Shown: piece after piece, positions 1-11,573 of the stretch
Layout of the letters: each line of letters opens with the position of its first letter
How positions within the stretch are numbered: the first letter of the stretch is position 1
Assembly (NCBI GenBank): GCA_023101725.1
Contig: JALJCO010007141.1
Location: 124,001-188,000 of the forward strand
Length of the DNA stretch: 64,000 nt
Reading direction: 5' to 3'
Origin: Atherinomorus stipes
Lineage: Eukaryota > Chordata > Actinopteri > Atheriniformes > Atherinidae
Position numbers and translations under genes: made by a program
The notes under the pieces: generated by a model
What the model was told of the DNA's origin: nothing
Databases searched by the model: none
What the model saw: only the letters and a program-made list of their open reading frames with translations

Positions 1-247
1 TGTAGTTAGGCTGATGTTCACTAACCTGGACAGGCTGATATCTGACTGCTGCAACAAAGTAACACAAATGTGTTGTAGCAACATGTTATTCCACTCAGAT
101 AAATATAAAGCTCAACTAAGTTATACCAAGACTTTCACAAATCCTCTTAATAATTTGCATTTATTGGACTTGTTGTTGTGTATCCACCTTTCCACATGCT
201 CCCTTTGCACTCCCCCCTCATGTTATACATGAGTACCCAAATCCTTA

Positions 248-249
<2 letters not shown>
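1..249. other. No recognisable feature
   Basis: AT-rich sequence before the first microsatellite. The short open frames here have no recognisable domain and I treat them as chance. Confidence 0.5.
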
Positions 250-321
<72 letters not shown>

Positions 322-327
322 TATAAT
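250..327. repeat. (TA)n microsatellite
   Basis: About 78 bases of almost pure TA dinucleotide, with small interruptions at the right end (TAATAT). It produces a meaningless YIYIYI reading frame on the minus strand. Confidence 0.98.
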
Positions 328-439
328 ATTTATTTCTACCCCCATTTAAAAAAAAAAAAGAGTTTCTATTTCTTTTATTTGTTTCAAATTTATTCATCAA
401 GGCAAAGCATTTATGATTTTTATATTTGAGCCTGGGCAT

Positions 440-965
440 TTACCAGATTACTGTCCTCTATGTTGCACCTTAGCAGGCAAATAACATTCTGTCTACTACA
501 GTACAGTACAAGTTCATGTAATCAGCGTCAACAACATGCGGTCTCAATACTCTGAAATTAGACTTGATCACATCTGCATAGCGTTCAGTAACTTTGAGCG
601 AAATAAAGGCAAATGCCGCGAGATCCTCCGTTATTGCAGTCTTCACGTTGGCAAACTTGTCCGGCTCAGATGCGCTGCTTCTGTGCTCCACCCCCGACGA
701 CTCACGCAGCTCTTGTCTGACCATCAAGTCAGACGGTAGACAGACGCAGTCAATCCGAACGAGCCTAATGAATCACTGCACAGAACTTCATAGGCTGTGT
801 TGGAGCAGGGTTGCATGGAAACCTTAAAGGATTGAAGCCCTTGAGGACCATTGTTCCCCACAACTGCTTTAGCAGATATGAGATTAAAATGCAGTTAATT
901 AGACTGATTAATTACAAATCCTGTCATTAATTAGATTAATTTTTTAAATCACCTGACAGCCCTAG
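440..965. mobile_element. Possible truncated DNA transposon fragment
   Basis: The right end reads ...CCTGACAGCCCTAG after an AT-rich run of ATTAAT motifs. This resembles the terminal and subterminal sequence of short non-autonomous DNA transposons common in vertebrates. No matching left inverted repeat or target duplication was found, so the piece is truncated or misjudged. The overlapping open frames on both strands (470-727 minus, 536-827 plus) have no recognisable domain. Confidence 0.3.
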
Positions 966-2350
966 CTGCAACCCTGGTTTCCCAACTCACACATTAATAT
1001 TAGTGACAGTGAAAATTTTTAAGCAGCCAGTCACAGTGTTTGCATGTTGGCGATAGGCACACACAGAAATACCTAAAGTTACAAAAAAAAAAGCTAATAA
1101 TAACAATTATTATTATTATTTTTTTAAATTCAGATACATCTACCAACTGGATAGAGAAACAGTAAAAGTCAACTTTTACGGTAGGAAGAAAAAGCATAGA
1201 AGAATGTATTCAAATTCATTTTCAGTGCTCCCTTTCGAACCAGCCTCCGAATGCAAAACTTAATAAGCTGTCCATAAAACAAGTAACGTGTTCTGAGCCA
1301 TCCATCTTTGCATTTCCTGAAACAAACAGCCCAGATAATATTTCAGGAGTTTCAGGCCAAGTTAATGCCAGCACAAACTTTCCTAATTCTAGCTTTCCTC
1401 TCCTTTTCCTCCCCAACTGGAGAGTATCTTCTGCCCTTTTGTCCCCTGCGGCCCTCTGCACAGCTCATTTATGAAGTCTGGGAATATCTGCTAACTCGGC
1501 TTTCCCACCAAACTCTCCCTAAAATAACTGTGGAGGTAAGTGTGCAGGCCCCTCACTTCATTGTAGAGCAGCATAACCAGGTCAAGTCTGTCCTCTCTCA
1601 GAGACATGCAGGCAATTTAAAACCAACCAGTCACTGTGAGCAACAAGCTCAAGTACATGAACAATACTGGTTCACTGAACAAAACTCTTTCAGGAGGAGT
1701 TATTGAAATGTGAAGAAAATGGATAAGATGAGATGAAAAGGCAAACAGACTTAAAAAATGTAAAGTTATGAGAACTTGAGTTTGTCAGAATCACAAAAGT
1801 AGAAGTAATTTAGCAGAGCAGAACAAAGTGAAGTTAAGTGTTCTTTGCCTCAGGCTGCAGATATGAACACTGTGATAAACCCAACCGTACAACGGTTTTT
1901 CTTTTTGATTTATTGTTGAATATTATCAGTTCACTCACACTGACTTTACAACCATCCCTCCTGTAATTGTCAGAGTAACCTCCTTGTATTCGTAGCTCAT
2001 CCAGCCCATCCGTGGAATTCATAAACTGCTCAATATACCAGTGCAATTTAAACACCATAATTCAAATTTGCTGCATAGTAATATGCCTTGAGAAGAAAAT
2101 AAATCACACTCAGGCTTCATGAAGTAATTCACAAGCCCGCATGGGTCTTATTTTCATGCCAGTGTGTCATCACTTGTGGGCATAACTACAGAGCATGAAA
2201 GTGGAAGTCTGAGGAACAAAATTCTTCAGCCTCTGTCAGCTCTAAGATTTCACAAATCATGAGATGATTAATTCATCTGGTTAGGTCTTAAAGTTAGGTA
2301 GCCTTAGGAAGAGTACAATATAATGACACTTTTTTTAAGGCCCCGGCATG
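966..2350. other. No recognisable feature
   Basis: Ordinary AT-rich non-coding sequence. The longest frame (1308-1706, plus) has no domain, no convincing start context and no splice-bounded structure. Confidence 0.45.
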
Positions 2351-2633
2351 AAATTTGCGTTTTTTGAGGTTTTTCATCATATGCTTTAGTTTCCCCAGCC
2401 TGCCTGTGTCCCCTAAGGGGTTAAATTATTATACATTAGTGTTCCCTTTCCCTCTGGGTGTGTCTGCCTACATAGTGAAATTAGTATTCACAAATGGGCA
2501 TTTGATTGGCAGTTCGGCATATTTGCTCCTAGTGCAGCATACTACGTCATTGACTTCCAGCCAATTACCTCCCTCCCCCAAACTACACTCTCCAAGTCCC
2601 TCCCTCCGAGACCTACGACAACAAACCGACAGC

Positions 2634-2762
2634 ATGGCGTCCAGTTTGCATCGGACATGCTCTGTACCTAGGTGTACAAAGGACAACACCAATCTTTTTG
2701 CCCCCCCTCCCACTGAAAAGCTTGTGGATGGATTTCATTTATGCAGGACTGTGCCCAACTGA
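2634..2762 (+). pseudogene. THAP-like N-terminal fragment (42 codons)
   Basis: From the ATG at 2634 the frame begins MASSLHRTCSVPRCTKDN and stops after 42 residues. A C-x4-C pair close to the N-terminus followed by a short basic/polar stretch is how THAP zinc-finger domains start (C2CH type, with the second C-x2-H pair about 40-50 residues later). The second half (a W, a C-x2-H and an AVPTIF-like box) is not seen in frame downstream, so at best this is the first half of a THAP exon or of a P-element-like transposase. Another THAP piece lies 500 bases downstream in the same orientation. Chance similarity is possible because only the first half is present. Confidence 0.3.
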
Positions 2763-3258
2763 TATAATTAACTAATTGAAAATCTCCCTGCAGCTCCATC
2801 TTCTCCTCAGGAGGAGCTTTAGGTCTGCATGGTTATAACCTCTGTTGCCAACTCTTCAGGAGGAGAAGTCGCTATTGTCTGGCCCAGAAATTGCTAAATG
2901 ACATCGTCACGAAAGCCAACCACAGTTGCACATGTACAGCACCATATAATAAACTTCAGTGTGATTCTTGTTTGACACACTAAATTGCTGATTTACAAGG
3001 GTACTGAAGAGGTGACATACACATTTGCCTCATGGCGCAAAGAAGAGCCATGTGTGCCACAAGGCATCATGGGAAATGAGCAGCAACTGTTACATTAGGC
3101 AATGGATCCCCACAAGCATCCGGAATTTTCGCCAAATTCGTCACATCTGGTTAGGTAGGGGGTGAAAACATCGCTTCGTTTCATAGGGGAGTCATTTGAT
3201 TACCTGCTTCATTACTCGTCGATCTTCATTTATTCTACTTTGGAAATACAGAGAAGTC

Positions 3259-3315
3259 ATGCTGTGCATGGCTGCCATAAACGTAACTACCACACGGACA
3301 ATAGGGGATTATCAC
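3259..3315 (+). pseudogene. THAP domain, N-terminal half (interrupted)
   Basis: From the ATG at 3259 the frame reads MLCMAAINVTTTRTIGDY. This matches the usual THAP start (C-A-A-x-N-C then a basic turn), except that the second zinc-binding cysteine is replaced by valine (codon GTA). The frame runs directly into the inverted-repeat element that starts at 3301. The other half of the domain is found 2.4 kb away at 5674-5826, on the far side of that element. With the missing cysteine, the interruption and a frameshift in the second half, this is a dead gene or transposase fragment. Confidence 0.5.
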
Positions 3316-3915
3316 GCTTCCGTGTTCCGAACTTCCGGTTTGAAACAGTTAGACGGCCCACTTCCGGCCCAGTTCATTGTCCCTGCTTTACTTCGTAGAT
3401 AACGTGAATAAACGCCAACCCTACTTAAATTTTCACGGATTCCAGACTGAAGTGATACTAAGGAGGAAGTGGATCAAAGCGATTCTCCAGAGTGAAGGGC
3501 CGCACTTTATAATAAAACAACATAGCATGTTTGTTTGCAGCCGGTGGGGCAAAACACCGGCATGCTAGCATTAGCCAGCTAGCGTTTACCGACGTGCTTA
3601 ACTTTGTGCGTCTTAAAACACACATACATCTGAAAATCGGGTCTGTACCCCCCGTTTCCAGTGGAACAACTGGGGACTGCCAAAAAAAGGAGACGCTTTC
3701 AGATGCTTGTGTGTTTTCAGCCGCACAAAGTTAGGCACGTCATCAAGCTGGCTAATGCTAGCCTGCTAACAGTAGTCCGCCAGCTACTACTCTGTTAAAC
3801 TTTGTAAATTGGATAAACGCCAATGCCAAGTTTTCATTCCAGACTGAAGTGATGCTAAGGAAGAAGTGGATCAAAACGACTGATTCGCCGTGGTGAAGGA
3901 CCGAACTTTATCATA

Positions 3916-5154
3916 ATTCAATTCAATTCAATTCAACTTTATTTGTATAGCGTCCATTCATGACAGTGTCACCTCAGGGCGCTTAAACAGACAGAAAAAT
4001 TCAGGTCAGATTCATAATAGCCTAGTTAAGGAAACCAACAGATTGGATCGAATCTTGACTTGAACCGGTCCAATCCCCCATCCTGAGCAAGCACGGAGGG
4101 GTGGCGACAGTGGGAAGGAAAACACCCTTTTAACAGGGAGGAAAAACCTCCGGCAGAACCCGGCTCAGGTAGGGCGGCCATCTGCCTCGACCGGCTGGGG
4201 GGGAGAAGACAGAAAGGGAGACCAACAAACACTGCAACGTTATCCAGCCAGATCTGCTGAGAGAGGAGAACACAGTTAATGATGCAATACTGTCACAGGT
4301 TTCTACATGGAGAGACAGAGATGGTGGGAGAGAAAGAGCCCAGTGCATCATGGATGTCCCGCAGCAGTCTAAACCTATAGCATCTTAACTAAGGGAAGGC
4401 CAGCCATCCCTAACTATAAGACTTATCAAAAAGGAAGGTTTTAAGCCTGATCTTAAAGGTAGAGAGGGTGTCTGCCTCCCGAACCTGAAGTGGTAACTGA
4501 TTCCATAATAGGGGGGCTTGATAGCCAAACGCTCTGCCTCCCATTCTACTCTTAGAGACCTTTGGAACTACCAAAAGGCCTGCAGTCTGAGAGCGAAGTG
4601 CTCTGCTTGGAATATATGGAACTATGAGATCTCTAATATATAATGGAGCTTGGTCATGGAGAGCTTTATATGTGAGAAGAAGAATTTTAAATTCTATCCT
4701 GGATTTAACAGGGAGCCAATGAAGAGAAGCTAGAACTGGAGAAATATGATCTCTCCTGCTGGTTCTAGTCAGAACCCTGGCTGCAGCATTCTGGATCAGC
4801 TGGAGACTTTTCAAGGCATATTTGGGGCAGCCCAATAATAAGGAATTACAGTAATCCAATCTGGAAGTAAAAAAAGCATGGACTAGTTTTTCTGCATCGT
4901 CCTGAGATAAGATGTTCCTAATTTTAGCAATATTACGTAGGTGAAAGAAGGCGATTCTAGAAACCTGTTTTATATGGGAGTTGAAAGACAAATCCTGGTC
5001 AAAAATGACTGTGGTGCTGGAAGCCAAATTAATGCCATCCAGATCAACTATAAAGCTAGATAATTTAGTCCTGAGTTTTTCGGGTCCAAAGACTATAACC
5101 TCGGTCTTGTCTGAATTTAGAAGCAGAAAGTTCAGGGTCATCCAGGTCTTCCAA
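3916..5154 (-). mobile_element. 5'-truncated L2/Maui-like LINE
   Basis: A minus-strand LINE copy nested in the foldback element. Its 3' end is marked on the plus strand by the repeated pentamer AATTC followed by AACTTTATTTGTATAGCG, the tail commonly seen on teleost L2-type LINEs. The body encodes the C-terminal part of the reverse transcriptase ORF. The 5' end stops at about 5154, where sequence matching the foldback arms resumes (AATAAAAC). Flanking bases ATAA suggest a very short target duplication. Confidence 0.8.
4410..5154 (-). pseudogene. L2-type LINE ORF2, C-terminal reverse transcriptase/thumb region
   Basis: The frame continues in the same direction through typical L2 blocks: LLNSDKTEVIVFG, SRLDYCNSLLLG, LQLIQNAAARVLT, ILASLHWLPV-type (here VLASLHWLPVKSRIEFK), LLTYKALH, and a terminal FKxxLKTFLF. 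The catalytic A/YADD segment is upstream of the truncation and is absent. Relative to related copies, a few residues are missing between NLASSTT and VIFDQDLSF. The open frame extends to 5309, but its first ~50 codons come from the foldback arm, so the fused N-terminus is artefactual. Confidence 0.85.
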
Positions 5155-5673
5155 TAAAACGACACACGTTTGTGTGTAGCCGGCAGTCTGCACAGTCGTG
5201 TTGGCAGGCTAGCATTAGCCAGCTCGATGACGTGCCTAACTTTGTGCGGCTGAAAACACACAAGCATCTGAAAGCGTCTCCTTTTTTTGGCAGTCCCCAG
5301 TTGTTCCACTGGAAACGGGGGGGTACAGACCCGATTTTCAGATGTTTGTGTGTTTTAAGACGCACAACGTTAAGCACGTCAGTAAACGCTAGCTGGCTAA
5401 TGCTAGCATGCTGTGAAGTGCCGGTGTTGTGCCCCACCGGCGACAAACAAACGTGTGTTTTATTATAAAGTTCGGCCCTTCACCGCGGCGAATCGATCGC
5501 TTTGATCCAGCTTTTGATCCAGTATCACTTCAGTCTGGAATGAAAACTTAAGTATGTTTGGAGTTTATACGATTTAAACAGTATAGCAGAGCAGGAGCGG
5601 CTGTTGTTAAAATGGTCCGGAAGAGGAAGTGTCCAAATACCGGGAAGTTCCGGTAAGCGTGATAATCCCCTAT

Positions 5674-5826
5674 AGAAGATGTTTTTCCAGTTCCCAAAAC
5701 AACAGAAAAAGCCCCGAACGACGTGCTAAGTGGCTAGCGGATATCAAGCACATAAATGCTGACAGTTCATACTGGAATCCATTGAAACACCTAACAATAT
5801 GTTTGGACCACTTTGTGACTGACTAA
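5674..5826 (+). pseudogene. THAP domain, C-terminal half (interrupted)
   Basis: Immediately after the right end of the foldback element, one frame reads KMFFQFPKQQKK and, after a one-base shift, another reads PERRAKWLADIKHINADS then ending ICLDHFVTD. This is the second half of a THAP domain: the FP box, the invariant tryptophan and the C-x2-H zinc ligands (CLDH). Together with 3259-3315 it forms one domain split by the insertion. The frame change shows it is degenerate. It may derive from a P-element-like transposase or a duplicated THAP exon; the sequence does not tell which. Confidence 0.6.
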
Positions 5827-5829
5827 AGA

Positions 5830-6591
5830 AAAACATATTCTGGTCTTAGTATTTAAACCCTGTAGTTGTTATTGTACAGATGACAGAAAACACCATTAAA
5901 TCAGTGGATGTACAGAATCACAGCGCCGCCCGCTGTTCACGTCTCATTAGGACGGACTGTTAAAGATCACGTTCATCCAGATTACTGCCATCGATATTCC
6001 CACTAACAATAAAGCAACAAAAACTGGCAGAAAAGCAAAGTCACTATATCTGTTCGCAACTGGCTTTTTAAAATTTTTTATTTATAGGTAGAAGCTTCAA
6101 AATTAAAAAACAGGTATTTTCTGATGTGTTTTATGCTGTAAAACAAAACGGGAATCACATAACCACATAAGATTTGTTAACCACAGTCCTGATATGAGGT
6201 GTCTTGACAAAATCCCATTCAAAAAACGTATTGACTTCTTGACTTTTACCAGGAACCGGGAGTGCTACAAATGCTAACGGACTTCGGTGTACTGGCAGAC
6301 AATTGATATTTTTAAAAACAAGATAGAGTGAGCATGTCCTTAAAGAGCAACTGGCAGGTTAAGATGGTTTGCATGTAGCATTTTTGATAGTTAATATCTA
6401 TTTTGTTTTTGTAGAAGTCTGTATATTAAAAAATAAAGACACTGTTTAAAGACTGCTTAAACGCCTCTAAGAACGGAAGTGACGTCGTGTATGGTGCTTC
6501 ATGATGTGCAGCCTACGGCTAACACAGCTAAACAGAATAGACGAGAGAGAGGAGGAAGAAGAAAGTTTTATTATTTTTAGATTTGAAGGAC
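5830..6591. other. No recognisable feature
   Basis: Non-coding sequence between the THAP remnant and the Harbinger element. Nothing is recognised on either strand. Confidence 0.45.
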
Positions 6592-6892
6592 CTGTGGTCT
6601 CATTTATAAACGTTGCGTACTTACAAAACGGGGCCTGAAACTGGCGTATGCCAGTTTGCACACAAAAGTTGTGATTTATAAAAAGCCAACTTGATAGGAG
6701 AATGTGCGGTCTTTCGCGTTAACTCTGACCGATGCGTACACTGGTTTTGGAGACTGGGGAAACTGGCAACACAGATGGTGAGGTGGGGAACTGAAACCAC
6801 ACTGCATCATGATTCCCCTGCTGGCAGCGCTGGGTCCTGTCACTTCCATCTAAGTGATTGTGTGTCCTGGCTGTTTGCCTGTTAACTTCTTA

Positions 6893-6962
6893 TTCGGCAG
6901 AGTGGTTAGTGTGCATTACTTTTACTCAGGAGACTGAAGATCGATCCCCGTCCGGGCTCTTC
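6893..6962 (+). other. tRNA-like segment inside the Harbinger element
   Basis: The stretch GGCAGAGTGGTTAGTGTGC resembles a Pol III A box with flanking tRNA sequence, and about 30 bases later GATCGATCCCCGTCC resembles a degenerate B box. Spacing fits a tRNA-derived SINE head or tRNA pseudogene. No convincing acceptor stem or CCA end is visible, so it is not called as a tRNA gene. Confidence 0.35.
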
Positions 6963-7586
6963 TTATGTCCTGTCGCCCTCAGACTTTTAATTGCCCCTTC
7001 ATATCAAATTTTAACCATATTGGCTTTGTATGATTCAAATCGGCAGCGTTATTGATGCTGCGCAGGTGAGCTCAAACTATAAGAACCTTTCAAATAAATA
7101 AGGTCCGTAAGCAAAACTTGTATGTTAAATGAACTTTTCATCAAAGTTTTCTCACTATCATATTCCTCTACCAATGATCATCATTGTGATATATTTACCA
7201 CATGAATACATAGATTGCGACAATGTGCGCGGCAGTCAGACTGATTGATGTAAACATATTAATACCGTGTAGACATTTGTGTGTAATGCTGCGCGTTGGT
7301 GCTGCTGGAGGACCTATAGATGGGAAAGATAAAAGGGAATGCATTTTCAGGGATTCACCAGGATTTCCTGGTCCAATGTTGATGACTGGCTGAAAAGTAG
7401 ATTTACTTTTGCAGCGCTTTTGTCTATGAACTGGACCCAGATTGACTGACCCACAGCTGACCACAGCGCGCTCCGTCGTGGAGCCATCGGCCTCACCAAA
7501 GACCGGCGGAGGTGTTTGGTTGCAGGCGAGGGGAGGATGCGGAGAGGGGTGGGTGTCGTTGCACCACACCAAAAAGGTGTTCTGTG

Positions 7587-7787
7587 TTAATCCCTCCACA
7601 GTTCCACAGCGCGACTTCTGAAACAGACCTCTGTTACATCATTCACCGCCACAACAACGTGCTGCCACTCAGCAGACTGATTCCTGTGACGCCCAAATAA
7701 AATGTTTTTGTAAAGCTTCAACTCACCGACAAGCACCTCCACTTCAGTCTCCGTGAAATTGCATTTTATTGTCTTTTTGGTTGCCAC
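7587..7787 (-). pseudogene. Myb/SANT-like DNA-binding protein of the Harbinger element (fragment)
   Basis: The frame reads ATKKTIKCNFTETEVEVLV then GELKLYKNILFG and EWQHVVVAVNDV. This is the N-terminal helix-turn-helix of the Myb/SANT-like family (Myb_DNA-bind_5/NAIF1-like) encoded by Harbinger transposons, which in studied elements binds transposon ends and helps import the transposase. The expected initiator codon is GTG instead of ATG, and the frame ends after 66 codons inside the domain. Further sequence down to 7195 on the same strand may be its degraded continuation. Not functional as it stands. Confidence 0.6.
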
Positions 7788-8096
7788 GATTCAGCTTTAA
7801 ATGCCTCAGATCAGCTGGCTCATTTATATGCAGAAACATCCATGAGGTGCTTTGCATTGACCATTCATGGTAGAATGTGGGTGTGTAGGGGGCGGAATAT
7901 GAGCCAAATTCACCTGCGCAAACTTCCAGGAGGAATGTGATTTATAAAGGGGAAATTGCTTGAATCTGTCCGTACGCACAGTTTTATAAAACTGAATATT
8001 TTTTGGCATACGCAAACTTTTGGTTTTGGGCGTACGTATACTTTTAGTAAAGATCCTACGCACATATAAATAAATTTTTTATAAATGAGACCCCTG

Positions 8097-11000
8097 ATCA
8101 GTACAGTTTTGAACCAGAAGCTACTAACCGCATCTCTGGCATCCAGCAGAGGTCACTGTTGACGAGAAACAGGCAGCAGATTCAGTCCTGGGCCACTGAA
8201 AACTTGGGGAATTAAACAAACAGCATGTAAGTGAAAAGTGTCTCGTATTTTCTCCACATCAGCTTGTGAACTGTGCAGATAAAACCTGGTTAAGCTGCAG
8301 AGCGGCAAAAAAATAGTTTGCAGCATCCAATAGTTTGATATTAACATTTTGTAGTCCATAGTCTAAATCACACGATCCCAATGTAAAATCTAAACAGCTG
8401 ATGGTGATGAAGATGATGATAGTGTCGCCGGTAAAATGCAGCCTCATTTTGTCGCGATTCCAACTTGTGTTTGAGCAGTCAGCTGTTTGTGTTTCTCTGC
8501 ACTTCTTTAAGATATTGTGGGTCGCAAGAATAAAAAATTTGTGTGAAATCCTTGCGACCGCTGTGAAGGCGTTGGGGCAGAGCTGCTGCTGACTGGCTTC
8601 AAACTCGTACTGAGCATGTGCTGCTTAGTTGGAGTGAAGAGCAGCACAGCGAAAGTTAACTGGCCTTAGATCATCTTTAAACCAGCGGAGCATTGGATTA
8701 AATAAAGCAAAGTGATCAGAGGAGTGTTTGGGACTCGGGAGATTGCCGCATAAAGTAGATCTTACCCACCATTCCTGGTTTTATTTGTCTTCTCTTCCTG
8801 GATCACACTGCAGCGAAGCATCTCCCTCACTTGTGAAGCAACATGAGCTTCACGGGTCACCCCAGCGCCGAACAGCCCCCGTAACACACTTGTCATGCCA
8901 ACAAAAAATAAAATAAAAAAAATCCCTTCACTACCCCGCTGTTCGCCCACGCCTGGATAATTTACTGCTCGGTGTTTGAGGCTGGGGCTGAAGCTGCTGC
9001 AGGACAAGTGAAAGGCAGCTCTTCTTGATAGGAAAAATGGACACGATGTCCAGAGAGACTTGAATTTGTGCGTCCTACAAAAACACACATATTCACCATG
9101 TTGATGTTGCTGAAGCCTCAGATAAAACCTGCCGACGTTCCTGCCATAAACTGATCTCACAGCTGCTGGCTTTCTGACTCGTTTACCTGAAATGGCGTCA
9201 TGCGTCACGTGGTTCAGAGTCATGTTTTTTTAAACAATGCATTGCTGGCGTGCTAAATTAAGTTTAACCATATTTAAAAACATTTGGAAAACCTTTTCTT
9301 CATGTGACATCTCTTTTTAAAAACAACTTACTGTGGAAAATTCAACCTGAAAGATGCTCTTTAAATGTTGAACACAGAGTAATGTCCATGTGGCAGAGGT
9401 GCAGGGGCGGCCAACTCTGATAATAACGTTATGCTGCTGCTATGCTAACGAGAAGCTAACGTTACCTTGGGCAATATTTGTTCTAATACAAATAAATGTA
9501 CCAGAATGAATCTGGATGTTGGCTGTGTTTACATGAAGTTATGCTGCAGTAGAACCACCAATTCTGCAGAGTGCATGCTTAACGTTATGCTAACCCATAT
9601 TGTGAAGTGACTATGCTAAAGGCCATGTTTGCACACTTTATCAAATAACTCTATCGCCAACGCTGTTTAGCAATACCACAATTGCTTCACACACAAAAGA
9701 TATTAGCCCAAACATTCACCTCGCATTTAAAAGAATCCTAACTAATTATTTCAAATGAATTGTACCATAAAATTGCAACGTTTCAAAATGCATTTATCTA
9801 GAAACAAGAGACGCTCTGCTGCCACAGTGGAGGTGTTGCACTGCAGCTCCATTTTGCAGACAAACACCGAATCTGCTGCAGACCGATCAGAGGACAGATA
9901 AGTTGCGGTTGAGTTCAGCGGGTCTGACTGGTAAATGGAGGTAGGACGGAAGTGGTCGTATCTAATGCGGACCTTTTTGCTGTCTGGGTAGAAAAAGAGA
10001 GGATAGTCCATGGGAAAGTACTTCCATTCAAAATGCAACTAAACTATGAAGTGACCAACTACCAATGAAGAAAAAAAGATTACATCAGTAAAAATCCGTT
10101 TACTCCTACTGCAGAGACAACTTCATCGCTAATGATACGCCGCTTTCTGATAAACCTTGCTGCCACATGTAATTTTAGTCTGCAGTGTGTCAGAATTAAT
10201 AAAGATCATGCTTTGCCTGCTGTTGCTGATGTCTTGGCTACGCAGCCTTTGCAAAAGAGATCTTTGATCTCAGTGAGACTCTCCTGCTCATATGAAAGCT
10301 GAGAAGAAAATCAAAAGCAGAATCATTTCAAACCTCCACAAAGCATTTAATACCAGGAATAATCTAGGCAGCTTTCATTGCTCTTCATTATTTAGAACCA
10401 AAAAAAAAAAGAAAAGAAAAAAGAAAAAAGTTATAAATCTGTGATGTACATCAACCTCACCATCTCAGCAGGAGACTCCTCCTACATTCACTGCTGTACA
10501 ACTCATCTCAGCAGACATGAGAGATTACAAACACTTGATCAATGATGCATCAATAGAAAACCAAAGAAATTGTAAACATTTCCTTACATGACAGCACTGA
10601 GCCTGCACGACTCACTCAAAAAAACCAACCCTGATGTCTTGGTCTAATTTTTTCTTTAACGCTCTGGAAGTCTGTGCACACATAACAAGTGAAGTGAGTC
10701 AAATTTAATTGTTTCCCTCCTGCGGCATGTTAAACTAATCAGATTCTCAGTCTTGAGGCTGACTTGTATTGCTGAAATAACCACAGACCTCCCGGGACAA
10801 GATATCACCTTGATGGTAGAATATGTCTTAAATTCCAGCTTCCACCTCGATGAAGTCGTGTTTGATGCAATGAATTAACCTCCTTATGTAACCCAGCTTC
10901 AGTTTGCTTCTCTGGATGCTGTGGTGGACTGTGTCGAGTGAAAATGGTTTTCCCAGATCCTCCTGAGTCTGAGTGTTTGTAGTGATCATTGTCATGATAA

Positions 11001-11270
11001 TTGTCATCTCTTGCAGTGCTGCCTGAGGGATTGATGGTCACGGCTATCAGACAGTGGTTTCTGTCCTTGTCATTTCCAATCTAATCCACTTTATCTTTAT
11101 CGAACACTTTAAAACATATGCTTGCCAATGTAATGTACATATAAGATTTAATTGTTGAAACACAGAGACATCCCATAAGGAGCCAGAAAATCTGCACTAC
11201 AAAAAGCCATTAAAGACTTGGGAAACGAATTATATTATTAATATATCTGAAATATTCCAAAGAAATCTTT
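8097..11270. other. No recognisable gene
   Basis: Several open frames (e.g. 8762-9223 minus, 9751-10038 minus) have no recognisable domain. A purine-rich run near 10400-10430 (AAAAGAAAAGAAAA type) and several CTAACGTTA/GCTAACG motifs near 9430-9600 are the only notable textures. I see no inverted repeats with target duplications. Confidence 0.4.
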
Positions 11271-11277
11271 AAACTAC

Positions 11278-11345
11278 AAAAAACTAAAAAAAACAAAAAA
11301 AAAAAATAAGAAAAACAAAAAAAACAAAACAAAACAAACAAAGAA
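11278..11345. repeat. A-rich low-complexity tract
   Basis: A long adenine-rich run with scattered C and T (AAAAAACAAAAA pattern). Confidence 0.9.
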
Positions 11346-11573
11346 ACTAAAGGACTAAAAAAACACTAAAAGAAATAAAATTTATTAAAAGATTAAAGGT
11401 AGGGTGGATGATGCTTTCCAGAAGCATTTTTTTTTTTACTATTTTACTTTAAATGTCCTTCACAGCAACCAATTAATCAAATGCTCTGACACAAAAATGT
11501 AGATGAATTTAGTCACCTGTGGAGCGGACAGTATTGAAAAAAACCCCATCCAATCGTTAAGAATGCTGCATTC

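Larger units (their letters stand above)
3301..5673. mobile_element. Long inverted-repeat (foldback) element interrupting a THAP domain
   Basis: The outer ends are a perfect 19-bp inverted repeat: ATAGGGGATTATCACGCTT at 3301-3319 and its reverse complement at 5655-5673. Similarity continues inward as long arms, roughly 3301-3775 and 5215-5673, sharing segments such as GGGTCTGTACCCCC and GGAACAACTGGGGACTGCC in opposite orientation. Between the arms is a second, diverged direct copy of part of the left arm (about 3810-3915 plus 5155-5215), which an L2 LINE interrupts. The flanking bases are compatible with a TA target duplication, but this is not certain. The arms contain many GCTAGC/TTAGCC motifs. 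The element has no transposase of its own. Confidence 0.6.
6595..8093 (-). mobile_element. PIF/Harbinger-like DNA transposon
   Basis: The termini are inverted copies of GGTCTCATTTATAAA (left 6596 onward; right ends ...TTTATAAATGAGACC), with extra subterminal matches rich in CGTACGC/GCGTAC motifs. The element is flanked by the 3-bp direct repeat CTG at 6592-6594 and 8094-8096, the length typical of PIF/Harbinger. Inside lies a Myb/SANT-like frame, the usual second protein of Harbinger elements. No DDE transposase frame is visible, so this copy is non-autonomous. Confidence 0.75.

Noticed and set aside
245..439. Minus-strand frame with YIYIYI repeat
   Set aside because: Translation of the TA microsatellite.
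4410..5309. A single 299-residue protein
   Set aside because: The first ~50 residues come from the foldback arm and the rest from an L2 LINE; it is a junction artefact.
6893..6962. A functional tRNA gene
   Set aside because: A- and B-box-like motifs only; no acceptor stem or clean cloverleaf could be drawn, and it lies inside a transposon.
8762..9223. 153-codon minus-strand frame
   Set aside because: No recognisable domain or repeat structure; likely chance.
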